From an uncultured Spirochaetaceae bacterium (GTDB lineage Bacteria; Spirochaetota; Spirochaetia; Sphaerochaetales; Sphaerochaetaceae), in NCBI GenBank assembly GCA_944392705.1, contig CALXXO010000008.1:1-33541 (forward strand): a DNA stretch of 33,541 nt, read 5' to 3'. The number at the start of each line of letters is the position of its first letter. Positions within the stretch are counted from its first letter, which is position 1. The translations under genes and the position numbers were made by a program. Below are positions 15,217 through 23,096 of this stretch, piece after piece. The notes below the pieces were generated by a model. That model was not told the DNA's origin. It saw nothing but the letters and a program-made list of their open reading frames with translations, and ran no database searches.

Positions 15217-15816
15217 TTATTTCTTGTCCAGCCCAATTAGGAAAATCTCGAAAGAGTCATCTCTTGAAGCCTTCGGTTTGAAGGCTTTTGCTTTCGCGAA
15301 GATTGTCCTCATCTTTTTGAGTATTTCCTGTTCTCCGCCGCCCTGGAAGATTTTTATCACCATGTTTCCATGTGTCTTCAGCTGCTCTTCTGCAAGCAGC
15401 ACCACCTGTTCTGCAAGGTATTCGGACCTTGTCGTATCGACAATCCTGTTGCCTGTGGTCATCGGAGCGGCATCGGAGATTATCGCATCGTATGGCCCTT
15501 CTTCTACGAGTTTTGCCCTGATTTCCTTGGAGAAAGCATCCCCTGTGAATTCTGTCACTGTAGGAGGGATTGGATCCAGGGATAGTGGATTCAAATCTAC
15601 CGATACAATCTTTCCTTTTCCTTTAATAAGCTCTCTGTGAGTGTATAGCGTCCATGAACCGGGAGCCGCTCCTACATCAAGCACGCTGTCTCCTGGTTTT
15701 ATAAGGTGTGCGGATGCGTTTATCTCTTCCAGTTTATAGACAGATCTTGCCGGATATCCTTCCTTGTGGGCTCTCTGTGTATAGGAATCTGCTTTATCTC
15801 TTCTTGAATTGGCCAT
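15217..15816 (-). CDS. rlmE: 23S rRNA 2'-O-methyltransferase RlmE (FtsJ/RrmJ)
   Basis: RlmE methylates the ribose of a uridine in the A-loop of 23S rRNA (U2552 in E. coli), using S-adenosylmethionine, late in large-subunit assembly. It is 199 residues against 209 in E. coli. The SAM-binding motif VLDVGAAPGSW lies at 45-55. The K-D-K-E catalytic tetrad is K28 (ARSVYKL), D115 (ISDAAP), K155 (VIKIFQG) and E190 (FEIFLIG). No Shine-Dalgarno precedes the ATG at 15816; a TATAGA element lies 8 nt upstream, so the mRNA may be nearly leaderless. In many bacteria rlmE is upstream of ftsH, but here it stands alone. Confidence 0.94.
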   Translation of the reverse strand: MANSRRDKADSYTQRAHKEGYPARSVYKLEEINASAHLIKPGDSVLDVGAAPGSWTLYTHRELIKGKGKIVSVDLNPLSLDPIPPTVTEFTGDAFSKEIRAKLVEEGPYDAIISDAAPMTTGNRIVDTTRSEYLAEQVVLLAEEQLKTHGNMVIKIFQGGGEQEILKKMRTIFAKAKAFKPKASRDDSFEIFLIGLDKK

Positions 15817-15824
15817 GGTGTGAG

Positions 15825-15851
15825 TCTATACGCAGTGCCTAATATGGTCAA
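15825..15851 (-). promoter_or_regulatory. Possible promoter of rlmE
   Basis: On the - strand TTGACC (15851-15846) is followed after 15 nt by TATAGA (15830-15825), which ends 8 nt before the ATG. The spacer is short, so strength is uncertain. Confidence 0.38.
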
Positions 15852-16009
15852 ATGGAATAGTGGCGACTATGGCTTCTTATGAATTTCAAGCAGGAAAAAG
15901 GCTTTAAAAGAGGGTGGTGCATACTAGTGAAAAAGGTTGCTATTACAAAGGCTTTGATATGCCACGCTTGCGTCTTTTGGGTCGGAAACAGGACATTTAT
16001 AAAAAAATC

Positions 16010-16056
16010 ACCGGGCAGCTTATGGGGTGGGAGAGTGCTGTCCGGTGTAGTTTTTT
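16010..16056. terminator. Bidirectional terminator-like hairpin in the AT-rich island
   Basis: ACCGGGCAGC (16010-16019) pairs with GCTGTCCGGT (16037-16046), with one G-U in the + RNA and one A-C mismatch in the - RNA, around a 17-nt loop. TTTTTT (16051-16056) follows on +. Seven A just before the stem give a T-tract on -. Confidence 0.55.
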
Positions 16057-16152
16057 CACACGTTGCAAAGGAGGTATGAAAAACTGTTGCTCTGTATTAA
16101 TTTTGTTGCATTATTCGTGCCAAGCCGGACAGATTTTGGAAATTTTGATTAT

Positions 16153-16187
16153 AAAAAATCAAAGACGCCAACAAATGACGTCTTTGA
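16153..16187 (-). terminator. Minus-strand terminator downstream of antisense rhomboid region
   Basis: TCAAAGACG (16159-16167) and CGTCTTTGA (16179-16187) form a perfect 9-bp stem around 11 nt. On the - strand it is followed by TTTTTT (16158-16153). No - strand gene ends close to it; the nearest is adenosine deaminase, ending 823 nt away across the rhomboid gene. Confidence 0.6.
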
Positions 16188-16353
16188 ACACACTAAAAAG
16201 GAGGTTTGTTGAAAAAACTGTTTGCTCTACAGCTTTATTGCAAGTACCGTGCCAACTTTTGACTGTTCTTATTTCATATATTTCTTGGAATATGCCAAAT
16301 TTGCTGTGTAAAATTTTCACACACTGTGAAGATTTTTCCAGATTAATACAGGT

Positions 16354-16382
16354 TTGACCATTACTTTTTTCCTGCTTATTTT
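16354..16382 (+). promoter_or_regulatory. Promoter of the rhomboid gene, predicted leaderless
   Basis: TTGACC (16354-16359), a 17-nt spacer and TATTTT (16377-16382). The -10 ends 6 nt before the ATG at 16389, and no Shine-Dalgarno is present, so transcription would begin at or next to the start codon. Confidence 0.5.
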
Positions 16383-16388
16383 CAATTA

Positions 16389-17015
16389 ATGAATAGTATA
16401 ATCAACAGGAAATTCCGTTATACATACTCAAATGCGACACTTATGCTGATTGTTGCAAACTGTGTTGTCTATCTTGTTGCATATCTGGTTTATCCGGCTT
16501 TGACGTATATCCTTTCGCTGATTCCTTCTGCGATAATCTATGGGCATTATTACTGGCAGTTCGTCACTTATATGTTTGCCCATTCCGGGATGTGGCATCT
16601 TTTCTCTAATATGCTTGGACTATTCATCTTCGGAACAGCTGTAGAGAGGACAGTAGGGACAAGGGAGTTCCTTCTTTTTTACTTCCTGACAGGTACTCTT
16701 TCCGGCATTGCAAGCTTCTTCGTCTATCTTTTCACGGGGACAAATGCAATCCTTCTTGGTGCTTCCGGAGCCCTGTATGCGGTAATGCTCCTTTTCTCTG
16801 TTCTATACCCAAGGGCAATAATTTATCTCTTCGGTATATTCCCCGTCAGGGCACCTGTGCTTGTTATCCTTTATTTCATAATAGAGCTTTACAGCCAGAT
16901 GGGATCATATGGCGGATCTGTTGCACATATGACCCATCTGTTCGGCCTGTTGTTTGCTGCTCTGTATTGTGTTATTAGGATGCGAATAAAGCCATGGCAG
17001 GCCTGGTTCTCATGA
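16389..17015 (+). CDS. Rhomboid-family intramembrane serine protease
   Basis: This is a 208-residue polytopic membrane protease that would cut helices of other membrane proteins within the bilayer. Six hydrophobic segments fit the basic rhomboid fold. The catalytic Ser126 is in GASGALY, and the catalytic His183 is in HMTHLFG. The second-helix signature with H65, H70 and N74 (AHSGMWHLFSNM), which builds the oxyanion hole, is intact, and the loop ERTVG follows. It should be active. Substrates are unknown. It starts at an ATG without a ribosome site, immediately after a plausible promoter. Its TGA shares the palindrome TCATGA with the stop of the convergent adenosine deaminase gene. Confidence 0.92.
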   Translation: MNSIINRKFRYTYSNATLMLIVANCVVYLVAYLVYPALTYILSLIPSAIIYGHYYWQFVTYMFAHSGMWHLFSNMLGLFIFGTAVERTVGTREFLLFYFLTGTLSGIASFFVYLFTGTNAILLGASGALYAVMLLFSVLYPRAIIYLFGIFPVRAPVLVILYFIIELYSQMGSYGGSVAHMTHLFGLLFAALYCVIRMRIKPWQAWFS

Positions 17016-18092
17016 TAATCCGTATTCCTCTCTGAGCTCTTTGTAGCCCCTCTTTATAACATCATAGATGATTTTCAGCCGCTTCTCATGATGGATGAAG
17101 GCGCTCTTCATCGCGTTTAGCGTTATTTTCTCGATATCGTGGATATCAAGGTCGTACTCCTTTGATGCAATAATCAGCTCTTTTGATAGTGAGGTGTTGC
17201 TCATGAGCCTGTTATCAGTGGATAGAAAGACTCTGAAATGGTTGCGGAAGAATATGGGGAATGGGTGCTCTGCATAGCTAGGGGCTGCTCCTGTCCCTAT
17301 ATTGCTTGTAAGGCACATTTCAAGCGGGATTCTCTTATCCAGGACAAAGTGTGCAAGCGAACCCATTTTCTGGATTTCTCCATCTTTTATTGTCATATCA
17401 TCGGTGAGCCGCGTTCCATGCCCGATTCTCTGTGCCCCGCAGATCTGTATTGCCTGCCATATTGATTCCAGTCCGAAAGCTTCACCGGCGTGTATTGTTA
17501 TGTTGAAATTCTGTGCCCTGATGAATTCGAATGCCTTGATATGTTTCTTCGCGGGATTGCCTGATTCATCTCCCGCAAGGTCGAATCCTACGACTCCCCG
17601 TTCCGAGAAGGCCACTGCCAACTCTGCGGTTTTGAGTGAAATCGCGGGGCTCTGGTCGCGCATCGCGGAGAGGATAAGGCCGAATTCTGTACCTGTTTCC
17701 TTCTTTCCTTCATAGAGCCCGTCCAGGACTGCCGTCACAACTTCTTCCATGCTGAGCCCTTCTTTTGTATGAAGGATAGGGGCGAAGCGTATTTCTGCAT
17801 ATACAACACCATCGGCAGCAAGATCTTCCATTTCCTCCCTTGCTATTCTCCTGAGGCTGTCCTTGTCCTGCATCAGTGCTGTTGTGATGTCGAAGGCTTT
17901 CAGATAAAGGGTTAGGGATTTTTCTTCAGAGCCTTTGGAGAACCATGCGGCGATGCCTTCTTCCGTGTCAGAAGGAAGCTGGATTCCTTTTTTTTCAGCC
18001 AGCTCGAGAACTGTCTTGGGGCGCAGTGATCCGTCCAGATGCTCATGCAGCTCCACCTTTGGTGCTTTCCTGATGATTTCCTCATTCAACAT
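17010..18092 (-). CDS. add: Adenosine deaminase
   Basis: This zinc hydrolase deaminates (deoxy)adenosine to (deoxy)inosine in purine salvage. It is 360 residues from the ATG at 18092. Zinc ligands and catalytic residues are visible: H16 and H18 (ELHEHLDG), H201 with catalytic Glu204 (HAGEAFG), H225 (RIGHGTRL) and D293 (STDNRLMS). The TDN form instead of TDDP occurs in some authentic adenosine deaminases, so activity is likely, though a related aminodeoxyfutalosine or adenine deaminase role is not fully excluded. The frame extends to a TTG at 18113, but a TACAAT -10 lies in that stretch and ends 6 nt before the ATG, arguing for a leaderless mRNA. Confidence 0.93.
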   Translation of the reverse strand: MLNEEIIRKAPKVELHEHLDGSLRPKTVLELAEKKGIQLPSDTEEGIAAWFSKGSEEKSLTLYLKAFDITTALMQDKDSLRRIAREEMEDLAADGVVYAEIRFAPILHTKEGLSMEEVVTAVLDGLYEGKKETGTEFGLILSAMRDQSPAISLKTAELAVAFSERGVVGFDLAGDESGNPAKKHIKAFEFIRAQNFNITIHAGEAFGLESIWQAIQICGAQRIGHGTRLTDDMTIKDGEIQKMGSLAHFVLDKRIPLEMCLTSNIGTGAAPSYAEHPFPIFFRNHFRVFLSTDNRLMSNTSLSKELIIASKEYDLDIHDIEKITLNAMKSAFIHHEKRLKIIYDVIKRGYKELREEYGLS

Positions 18093-18098
18093 ATAGAG

Positions 18099-18127
18099 AT
18101 TGTACACTGACAATCCGAGAGATGCAA
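18099..18127 (-). promoter_or_regulatory. Promoter of adenosine deaminase, predicted leaderless
   Basis: On the - strand TTGCAT (18127-18122), a 17-nt spacer and TACAAT (18104-18099) lie 6 nt before the ATG at 18092. No Shine-Dalgarno lies between. Confidence 0.5.
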
Positions 18128-18269
18128 AAATCTGAATATTTTCATAATGTTATGCCTAACTTTTTAAACGAAAGAAACTTATATTCATAAAAACAATGAT
18201 TTTCCTCTTTACAATATGTTTTTTTCACGACATTATCCTAATTACCATGGCATGGAGGTTATTTTAGAA

Positions 18270-18782
18270 ATGGCAAAAACATCTGAGACTATCAACAAAA
18301 AGCTTCTCGCTGCGGCTATCAGCGCAACGAAGGCAAGGGATATCAAGGAACTTCTCGATAAGGGAGCTGATATCAACACACATAATGAGTGGGGACTTAC
18401 TCCTGTAATGCTTGCAGCTCAGTACAATCATTCCGTAGCTGTTCTTAAGGCACTTATCGAAGCTGGCGCGGATATCCATGAAGCTGAGCCAAAGTACAGA
18501 TCAAATGCTCTCCATCTTGCAGCAAACAGCTCAAAGAATCCAAAGGTCATCGAAGCTCTTCTCGAAGCTGGAGCAAACATCGATGCAAGGAACTACCTCG
18601 GTGAGACAGCTCTCATCATGGCAGTAAACAGCAATGACGAGACAAAAATCACAACCCAGCTTATCAAGTCTGGTGCTGATATCAACGCTCGCGATTATCA
18701 GGGACATTCCGTTCTTGATTACGCAAAGAACGCAAAGAAGACATATATTGTCAACCTTCTCAAGGACAAGGGAGCTGTGTGA
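18270..18782 (+). CDS. Ankyrin-repeat protein
   Basis: This is a 170-residue protein made almost wholly of ankyrin repeats. About four to five units are recognisable by their DIKELLDKGADIN, GLTPVMLAAQ, ALIEAGADIHEA, NALHLAANSS, ALLEAGANIDAR, GETALIMAV, LIKSGADINARD and GHSVLDYA segments. There is no signal peptide or membrane helix, so it should be a cytoplasmic binding or scaffold protein; the partner is unknown. The frame opens at 18216, but the ATG at 18270 has GGAGGT upstream and begins MAKTSETINKK. Upstream lies an AT-rich divergent space shared with adenosine deaminase, with a TTTACAAT stretch that might be a -10. A terminator follows, so it is transcribed alone. Confidence 0.9.
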   Translation: MAKTSETINKKLLAAAISATKARDIKELLDKGADINTHNEWGLTPVMLAAQYNHSVAVLKALIEAGADIHEAEPKYRSNALHLAANSSKNPKVIEALLEAGANIDARNYLGETALIMAVNSNDETKITTQLIKSGADINARDYQGHSVLDYAKNAKKTYIVNLLKDKGAV

Positions 18783-18858
18783 TTCTTCTCGGAGGAGGAT
18801 TACGGAGCAGAATGAATTGTTGTACAAAAAGGCCTTAACTACAGTTCATCAACAAACG

Positions 18859-18889
18859 CCGAGGGATAACGCCCCTCGGTTTTCTTTTT
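18859..18889 (+). terminator. Intrinsic terminator after the ankyrin-repeat gene
   Basis: CCGAGGG (18859-18865) pairs with CCCTCGG (18873-18879), followed by TTTTCTTTTT on the + strand. Confidence 0.83.
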
Positions 18890-18908
18890 GCAGGATTCAT
18901 CTGTTTTT

Positions 18909-18936
18909 TAGAAAGCCGAGGAAGTTTTCCCCGGCT
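18909..18936 (-). terminator. Terminator of the phosphohexomutase gene
   Basis: AGCCGAGGAA (18914-18923) and TTCCCCGGCT (18927-18936) form a stem that is fully paired, with one G-U, in the - strand RNA. A short T-rich stretch follows. The mutase stop is 6 nt upstream. Confidence 0.6.
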
Positions 18937-18941
18937 GATTC

Positions 18942-20726
18942 TCACTTGTTCAGGACTCTCTCATCTGCACGCTTTACCATCTCATGCTGCCATGAGAGCA
19001 GTTCGTCATGCAGTTTCATGTCGCTTCCTTTTATATCGACCATTGTCCTGATTACAGGTTCTGTCCTCGATTTCGAGAGCCATAGATAGCCTGTGGCTTT
19101 ACCATCTTCGTCGTAGAATTGGACCTTCAGTCCGCCCGTTGAGTCTGGAGCGCGATGTTCTGTACCGATCCCAACATCCTCTTCGGAACCTTCGTACTGC
19201 CTGACTTCCCACCTTGAGAAGGCTTTTGGCATCCTTCCGTTTCCTTCATACTGGAGTATATCCTCGTATTCGGCTTTGAGCTTGTTGTAGTCCGTACTGC
19301 TGATATGCATTACAGCTTCTTTGGAGAATGCGGATGTTGTAATGTACTTAGGAAGTGCAGAGACTACGGAATGCAGTGAAGGCTCCGAGTCTGCTTTCTT
19401 CCCGAGTTTTTCCATCACGAATGCATAAAGCCCTTCGACAGACCATAGCTTGGCAAATGTCATGAGGGAGTTCATTGGATCTCGGACTTTTGCAGGATAG
19501 GTTATATTCCCTCCGTTGCTTCCTTCTCCGCAAACGCGGCAGGTATATCCTTTTTCTCTGAGAATCTGGGACAGTGTGACAACATTTGCTTCTCCGATAT
19601 CCGAGCGGAAAACCTCTGCCCCGATTTTGCCTGCAATCTCATCGATAAGGAGGGATGTTGGCCCGTTCACAGCAATTGCGATTTTACGTTTGCCCATCAT
19701 TGCATCATGGGAAAGCTCGATGACTGCAACAAGTGCAAATACTGTCTGCGCACTCAGGATTCTTGCCTTTCCTTTCTTATCTGTATAGACGAAATTGCCC
19801 CTGTCCCCATCATTATCCGGCATATATCCGATGATGAAAGACGGATCTTTGCTATGTACTTCTTCCAGAGTCTTCCGGACCCATTCAAGGTTTTCTCCCT
19901 CTGGTACTATTGCGTGCTCAATCTGGCGTGGAGATGAGTTGATGGCCCAGATTTTCGCATCATGGCTTCTCAGGAATGGCATATCAATTGATGCCGCTCT
20001 TGCGGAGCCGTTGAAATCTATTGCAACGCCAAAAGGCAGTGTGAATGATGAGTCGGCGTGTGCTGTTCGCATTACAAATGCTCTGTAGGTTTCAAGTGCA
20101 GCTCTCTTTGCAAGATTATGATTATGGAGAACTTCTTCTACTTTTTCCTGTTCGACAGAATCCAAAAGTGATCTTAACTCGGCTGCAGCTCCTTCTTTCT
20201 CTATCATTGCTTTGAATGGAGGGATTATCTTATCCATCTCTTCTTTCGGGTAGACACCACCTTCAACTCCGAACTTGTATCCATTGTGTCCCACAGGGTT
20301 GTGAGATGCTGAGATATAGAAGAAGCCATCGTAGCGGTGCGATGCCGCCATGATTTCTGGAGCTGATGATATATAAATGTCATCAAGTTCTGCTCCTTTG
20401 GCTATCATTGCGCGCCTTACTGCTGCCGATAGAAGCCTTCCGGTAGGTCTTGCGTCGGAGCCGAGGATTATCCTTGGATTCTCTTTTCCCAGATAGTTGA
20501 GGAATGCCACGGCAGCCGCTGCTGCGATTAAGAGCATCTCTTCATTGACATCTTCTTTGCTATCTTCCTCGTCGCCGGATGCTGCCATGACAGCTCTCCA
20601 ACCCGATGCTGATAATATACATTTCGAGAGAGCAGCTCTGAGACTTTCATCCGTAGCTGTCCCTGTTGTTATCTTCAAACTGCTGTCCTCGATGAAAAGG
20701 CCAGTATTTCTATCATAGAATCTCAT
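18942..20726 (-). CDS. Phosphohexomutase (phosphoglucomutase/phosphomannomutase family)
   Basis: This cytoplasmic alpha-D-phosphohexomutase would interconvert sugar 1- and 6-phosphates. It is 594 residues, longer than typical phosphomannomutases (about 460). The active-site loops are present: phosphoserine loop SASHNPVGHNGYK, metal loop DNDGDRGN, sugar loop GEGSNGGN, and phosphate loop SKSRTEPVIR. The metal loop has Gly in place of the last Asp of DGDRD, and the sugar loop has NGG rather than GH, so substrate preference may differ. AGGAG precedes the ATG. The upstream - strand region has TTGCTC and TAATCT separated by 17 nt as a weak promoter candidate, and a 10-bp palindrome CTCCATGGAG. It stands alone between two terminators. 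Confidence 0.9.
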   Translation of the reverse strand: MRFYDRNTGLFIEDSSLKITTGTATDESLRAALSKCILSASGWRAVMAASGDEEDSKEDVNEEMLLIAAAAAVAFLNYLGKENPRIILGSDARPTGRLLSAAVRRAMIAKGAELDDIYISSAPEIMAASHRYDGFFYISASHNPVGHNGYKFGVEGGVYPKEEMDKIIPPFKAMIEKEGAAAELRSLLDSVEQEKVEEVLHNHNLAKRAALETYRAFVMRTAHADSSFTLPFGVAIDFNGSARAASIDMPFLRSHDAKIWAINSSPRQIEHAIVPEGENLEWVRKTLEEVHSKDPSFIIGYMPDNDGDRGNFVYTDKKGKARILSAQTVFALVAVIELSHDAMMGKRKIAIAVNGPTSLLIDEIAGKIGAEVFRSDIGEANVVTLSQILREKGYTCRVCGEGSNGGNITYPAKVRDPMNSLMTFAKLWSVEGLYAFVMEKLGKKADSEPSLHSVVSALPKYITTSAFSKEAVMHISSTDYNKLKAEYEDILQYEGNGRMPKAFSRWEVRQYEGSEEDVGIGTEHRAPDSTGGLKVQFYDEDGKATGYLWLSKSRTEPVIRTMVDIKGSDMKLHDELLSWQHEMVKRADERVLNK

Positions 20727-21268
20727 CTGAAGCTCCTTTTCTTTAGATTATCCTCCATGGAGTACAAGAGCAACTTATTTTAGATTGGCCAGTACTATGG
20801 CTGTCTTTCCAAGTGCTGCTTCTATGATGGCTCTTGTTTGACAATCCCACAATTCATTTCCAGCTTGTTACTCCAAAATGGAAGAAGAAACCTGCGTTTT
20901 CGTGCATAGGACGATGGCATTCTGGTATGAATCTCGAGAAAGCATATCAGCAGTTAGTTGAATTGAAGACGAAATACAAAGGGGCTAGAAGTCTTCTTTT
21001 TTACGGTGGTTCGGCGTGTAGAAAAAACCTGGCTTGTTAGAGAATTTGGAAAGTAAGAGTATAAATCATGTCTCTTCATTAATTCATTCAAGCAAAGATG
21101 TATTTAGTCTTTTGAAGATACTGGAAGTTCCATATTCAATACGGACTATATGGATAAGATGGAGTGCGTTCACCTCCCGATATACATGGCTTCTATACTT
21201 ACTTTGATTGACGCAAAAAACCTCCAGATCATTAGTTCGACCTGGAGGTTCGCTATTGTAATGCTGGT
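20727..21268. other. Gap of about 540 bp with no recognised gene; probable remnant
   Basis: The stretch separates the phosphohexomutase and proS genes. It holds a 67-codon + frame opening at a TTG (20834-21040; segments such as VTPKWKKKPAF and ARSLLFYGGSA) with no ribosome site, no family I recognise and no promoter. A second frame ending at 20841 contains FPSAASMMALV. Bases 20815-20834 match 9312-9331 at 17 of 20 positions, both encoding AAS-x-MAL, which hints that both are scraps of one element, possibly a transposase. The first 50 bp are upstream of the mutase gene, and the last 54 bp contain the proS terminator. The rest shows stop codons in all frames. Confidence 0.5.
21215..21250 (-). 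terminator. Intrinsic terminator of proS
   Basis: AACCTCCAG (21219-21227) and CTGGAGGTT (21242-21250) pair perfectly. On the - strand the stem is followed by a run of T (21220-21215), overlapping its own end. It lies 19 nt after the proS stop codon. Confidence 0.85.
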
Positions 21269-23029
21269 TCAGTCTTCCAGCTCTTTCTCTACGATGTTCT
21301 CGTCAATCTTTGCCATTTCTCTGGCAATTTCTGCTTTAATCTCCTCTGCGAGATCTGAGATGAGGTAGCTTGTCTCTTCGCCCGTGCTTCTGAGCTTTAC
21401 CTCGACCTTACCTTCCTTCAGGCTCCTGTTTCCAAGTGTAATCCTGATAGGAATACCGATGAGATCTGCGTCTGCGAATTTGACACCAGCTGTTTCCTTT
21501 CTGTCATCATAAAGTACTTCGATACCCTTTGCAGTAAGCTCGCTATAGATTGATTCAGCAACGGCTGTATCCTTTACAAGCGATACAAGGTGCACCTGAT
21601 ACGGTGATACAGAAATAGGGAGCTTGAGTCCTCCTTCATCATTGTATTCCTCCGCAAGGCAGGCGAGGAGCCTTCCGACGCCGATGCCGTAGGAACCCAT
21701 GACAACAGGAATCTGTCTTCCTTCCTCATCCTGATAAGTTGCATTCATTGCTTCGGAGTACCTTGTGCCGAGCTGGAAGATATTTCCAATCTCTACGCCT
21801 TTCGATGCCTTGAGTGGCTTGCCGCAGTGAGGGCAGAGAGCGCCTTCGCGCGCAGAAGCTATATCTGCGACTATACCGGAGTAGTCACGGCCATAGTTGG
21901 TGTTCAGAAGATGATAGCCTTCCTCGTTTGCACCAGCCACGAGGTTATTGGAGTTTGCTACAGTCTCATCGACGACTGTGATGAAGTCTCCTATTGCTCC
22001 AATAGGGGATGCAAAACCTGGAACCATCGAGTGTGCTTCAATTTCCTCTGTGCGTGCGGGGCGCAGTGAGTTTGCTTTTACTGCGTTGGAAAGCTTCGAC
22101 TCTTCAACTTCAAGATCACCTCTGACAAGAGCAACGATGAGTTTGTCTTCCTCTTCACCATTCTTGTCGTTGATGAAGGATCCGACCATGAAGACGCACT
22201 TTGCAGTCTTCCTTGAATCTATCTTGAGGTACTCGGCGAGCGCTTCGATTGTCTTTGCTTCAGGAGTCTTCACCTTCTCTATAGCCATCATCTCCTCGGG
22301 GAAGTACTCCTTCTTCATCTTTGCAACCTGTCTGTTTGCTGTGTACCCGCATTCAGGGCAAAGAATGATTGTATCTTCTCCGATAGGGGAGAGATACATA
22401 TATTCGTGAGAGACTTTTCCTCCCATCATTCCTGTATCTGCAGCGACAGCTACACAAGGAAGAGCACAGCGGGAATAAATTCTGAAGTATGCGTTGTAGT
22501 GGGCAGCATACTGCTTCTTCAGTCCTTCGTAGTCCTTATCGAATGTATAGGAGTCCAGCATGGTGAATTCACGTACTCGGATAAGACCAGCCCTTGGTCT
22601 TGGATCATCCCTCCATTTCGTCTGGATATGGTAAACAAGAAGCGGAAGGCGCTTATAGGAATCAATGAGGTTCCTTGCAAGATCTGTAACAGCTTCCTCG
22701 TGTGTCATGGCAAGGACCATATCGCGATTATTGCGGTCCTTGAATCTGCCCATCTCCTTATCGATGGAGTAGAATCTTCCTGTTTCCTTCCAGATATCCG
22801 CAGGATTCACGACCGGCATCAGAAGCTCTTCAGCTCCTATTCTGTCCATCTCTTCCCTTATTATTGTCTCAATTTTCTGGGTTGCCCTGAATCCCAGTGG
22901 AAGAAGGGAAAAGATTCCTGCTCCCATCTGTCTTATGTACCCAGCTCTTAAAAGGTATTCATATCCTTTTGTATCTGCTCCGCTCGGTGCTTCCCTGAGC
23001 GTTTTCGAAAACATCCTGGACATTCTCAT
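21269..23029 (-). CDS. proS: Prolyl-tRNA synthetase, bacterial type with editing domain
   Basis: This class II synthetase charges tRNA-Pro. It is 586 residues, near the 572 of E. coli ProRS. Features in order: N-terminal catalytic domain with GAGIFSLLPLG and RDDPRPRAGLIRVREF (motif 2); a YbaK-like editing insertion at about 225-400 that removes Ala from tRNA-Pro; a return to the catalytic domain with MGSYGIGVGRLL (motif 3); and the C-terminal anticodon-binding domain (VHLVSL to VEVKLRS). Presence of the insertion identifies the prokaryote-like rather than the archaeal-like form. AGGAG lies 10 nt before the ATG. The gene has its own promoter and terminator, so it is monocistronic. Confidence 0.97.
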   Translation of the reverse strand: MRMSRMFSKTLREAPSGADTKGYEYLLRAGYIRQMGAGIFSLLPLGFRATQKIETIIREEMDRIGAEELLMPVVNPADIWKETGRFYSIDKEMGRFKDRNNRDMVLAMTHEEAVTDLARNLIDSYKRLPLLVYHIQTKWRDDPRPRAGLIRVREFTMLDSYTFDKDYEGLKKQYAAHYNAYFRIYSRCALPCVAVAADTGMMGGKVSHEYMYLSPIGEDTIILCPECGYTANRQVAKMKKEYFPEEMMAIEKVKTPEAKTIEALAEYLKIDSRKTAKCVFMVGSFINDKNGEEEDKLIVALVRGDLEVEESKLSNAVKANSLRPARTEEIEAHSMVPGFASPIGAIGDFITVVDETVANSNNLVAGANEEGYHLLNTNYGRDYSGIVADIASAREGALCPHCGKPLKASKGVEIGNIFQLGTRYSEAMNATYQDEEGRQIPVVMGSYGIGVGRLLACLAEEYNDEGGLKLPISVSPYQVHLVSLVKDTAVAESIYSELTAKGIEVLYDDRKETAGVKFADADLIGIPIRITLGNRSLKEGKVEVKLRSTGEETSYLISDLAEEIKAEIAREMAKIDENIVEKELED

Positions 23030-23054
23030 GGTGGTTATCTCCTAAACATTCCGG

Positions 23055-23083
23055 ATTATATGGTTAAGAAAAGAATGGGGCAA
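23055..23083 (-). promoter_or_regulatory. Promoter of proS
   Basis: On the - strand TTGCCC (23083-23078), a 17-nt spacer and a perfect TATAAT (23060-23055) precede proS by 25 nt, with the ribosome site between. Confidence 0.78.
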
Positions 23084-23096
23084 TAGACCCTATTTG

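Larger units (their letters stand above)
15888..16377. repeat. AT-rich island with 12-bp terminal inverted repeats and three diverged internal repeat units
   Basis: This is the main part of a 572-bp gap between rlmE and the rhomboid gene, visibly richer in A+T than its surroundings. AAGCAGGAAAAA (15888-15899) recurs inverted at 16366-16377. Inside are three related segments of about 50 bp at 15927-15980, 16076-16130 and 16209-16260. Each opens with a GTG, ATG or TTG followed by GAAAAA and TTGCT; the last two are preceded by AAAGGAGGT and share CGTGCCAA. Two hairpins separate them. A frame starting GTG at 15914 stays open to 16357 (147 codons, Cys-rich), but I recognise nothing in it and do not call it a gene. 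It may be a decayed duplicated leader or a small non-autonomous mobile element. Confidence 0.5.

Noticed and set aside
15914-16357. 147-codon open frame through the AT-rich island as a gene
   Set aside because: Starts at a GTG without a ribosome site, matches no family I know, and its content is explained by repeated units; kept only as an observation.
15880-16388. Integron-type attC sites in the repeat island
   Set aside because: The hairpins lack the paired GTTRRRY and RYYYAAC core sites; GCCAAC and GTTTGTT-like strings present do not fit the consensus or spacing.
18093-18113. Adenosine deaminase start at the upstream TTG
   Set aside because: Those seven codons contain the TACAAT element and no ribosome site; family similarity starts after the ATG at 18092.
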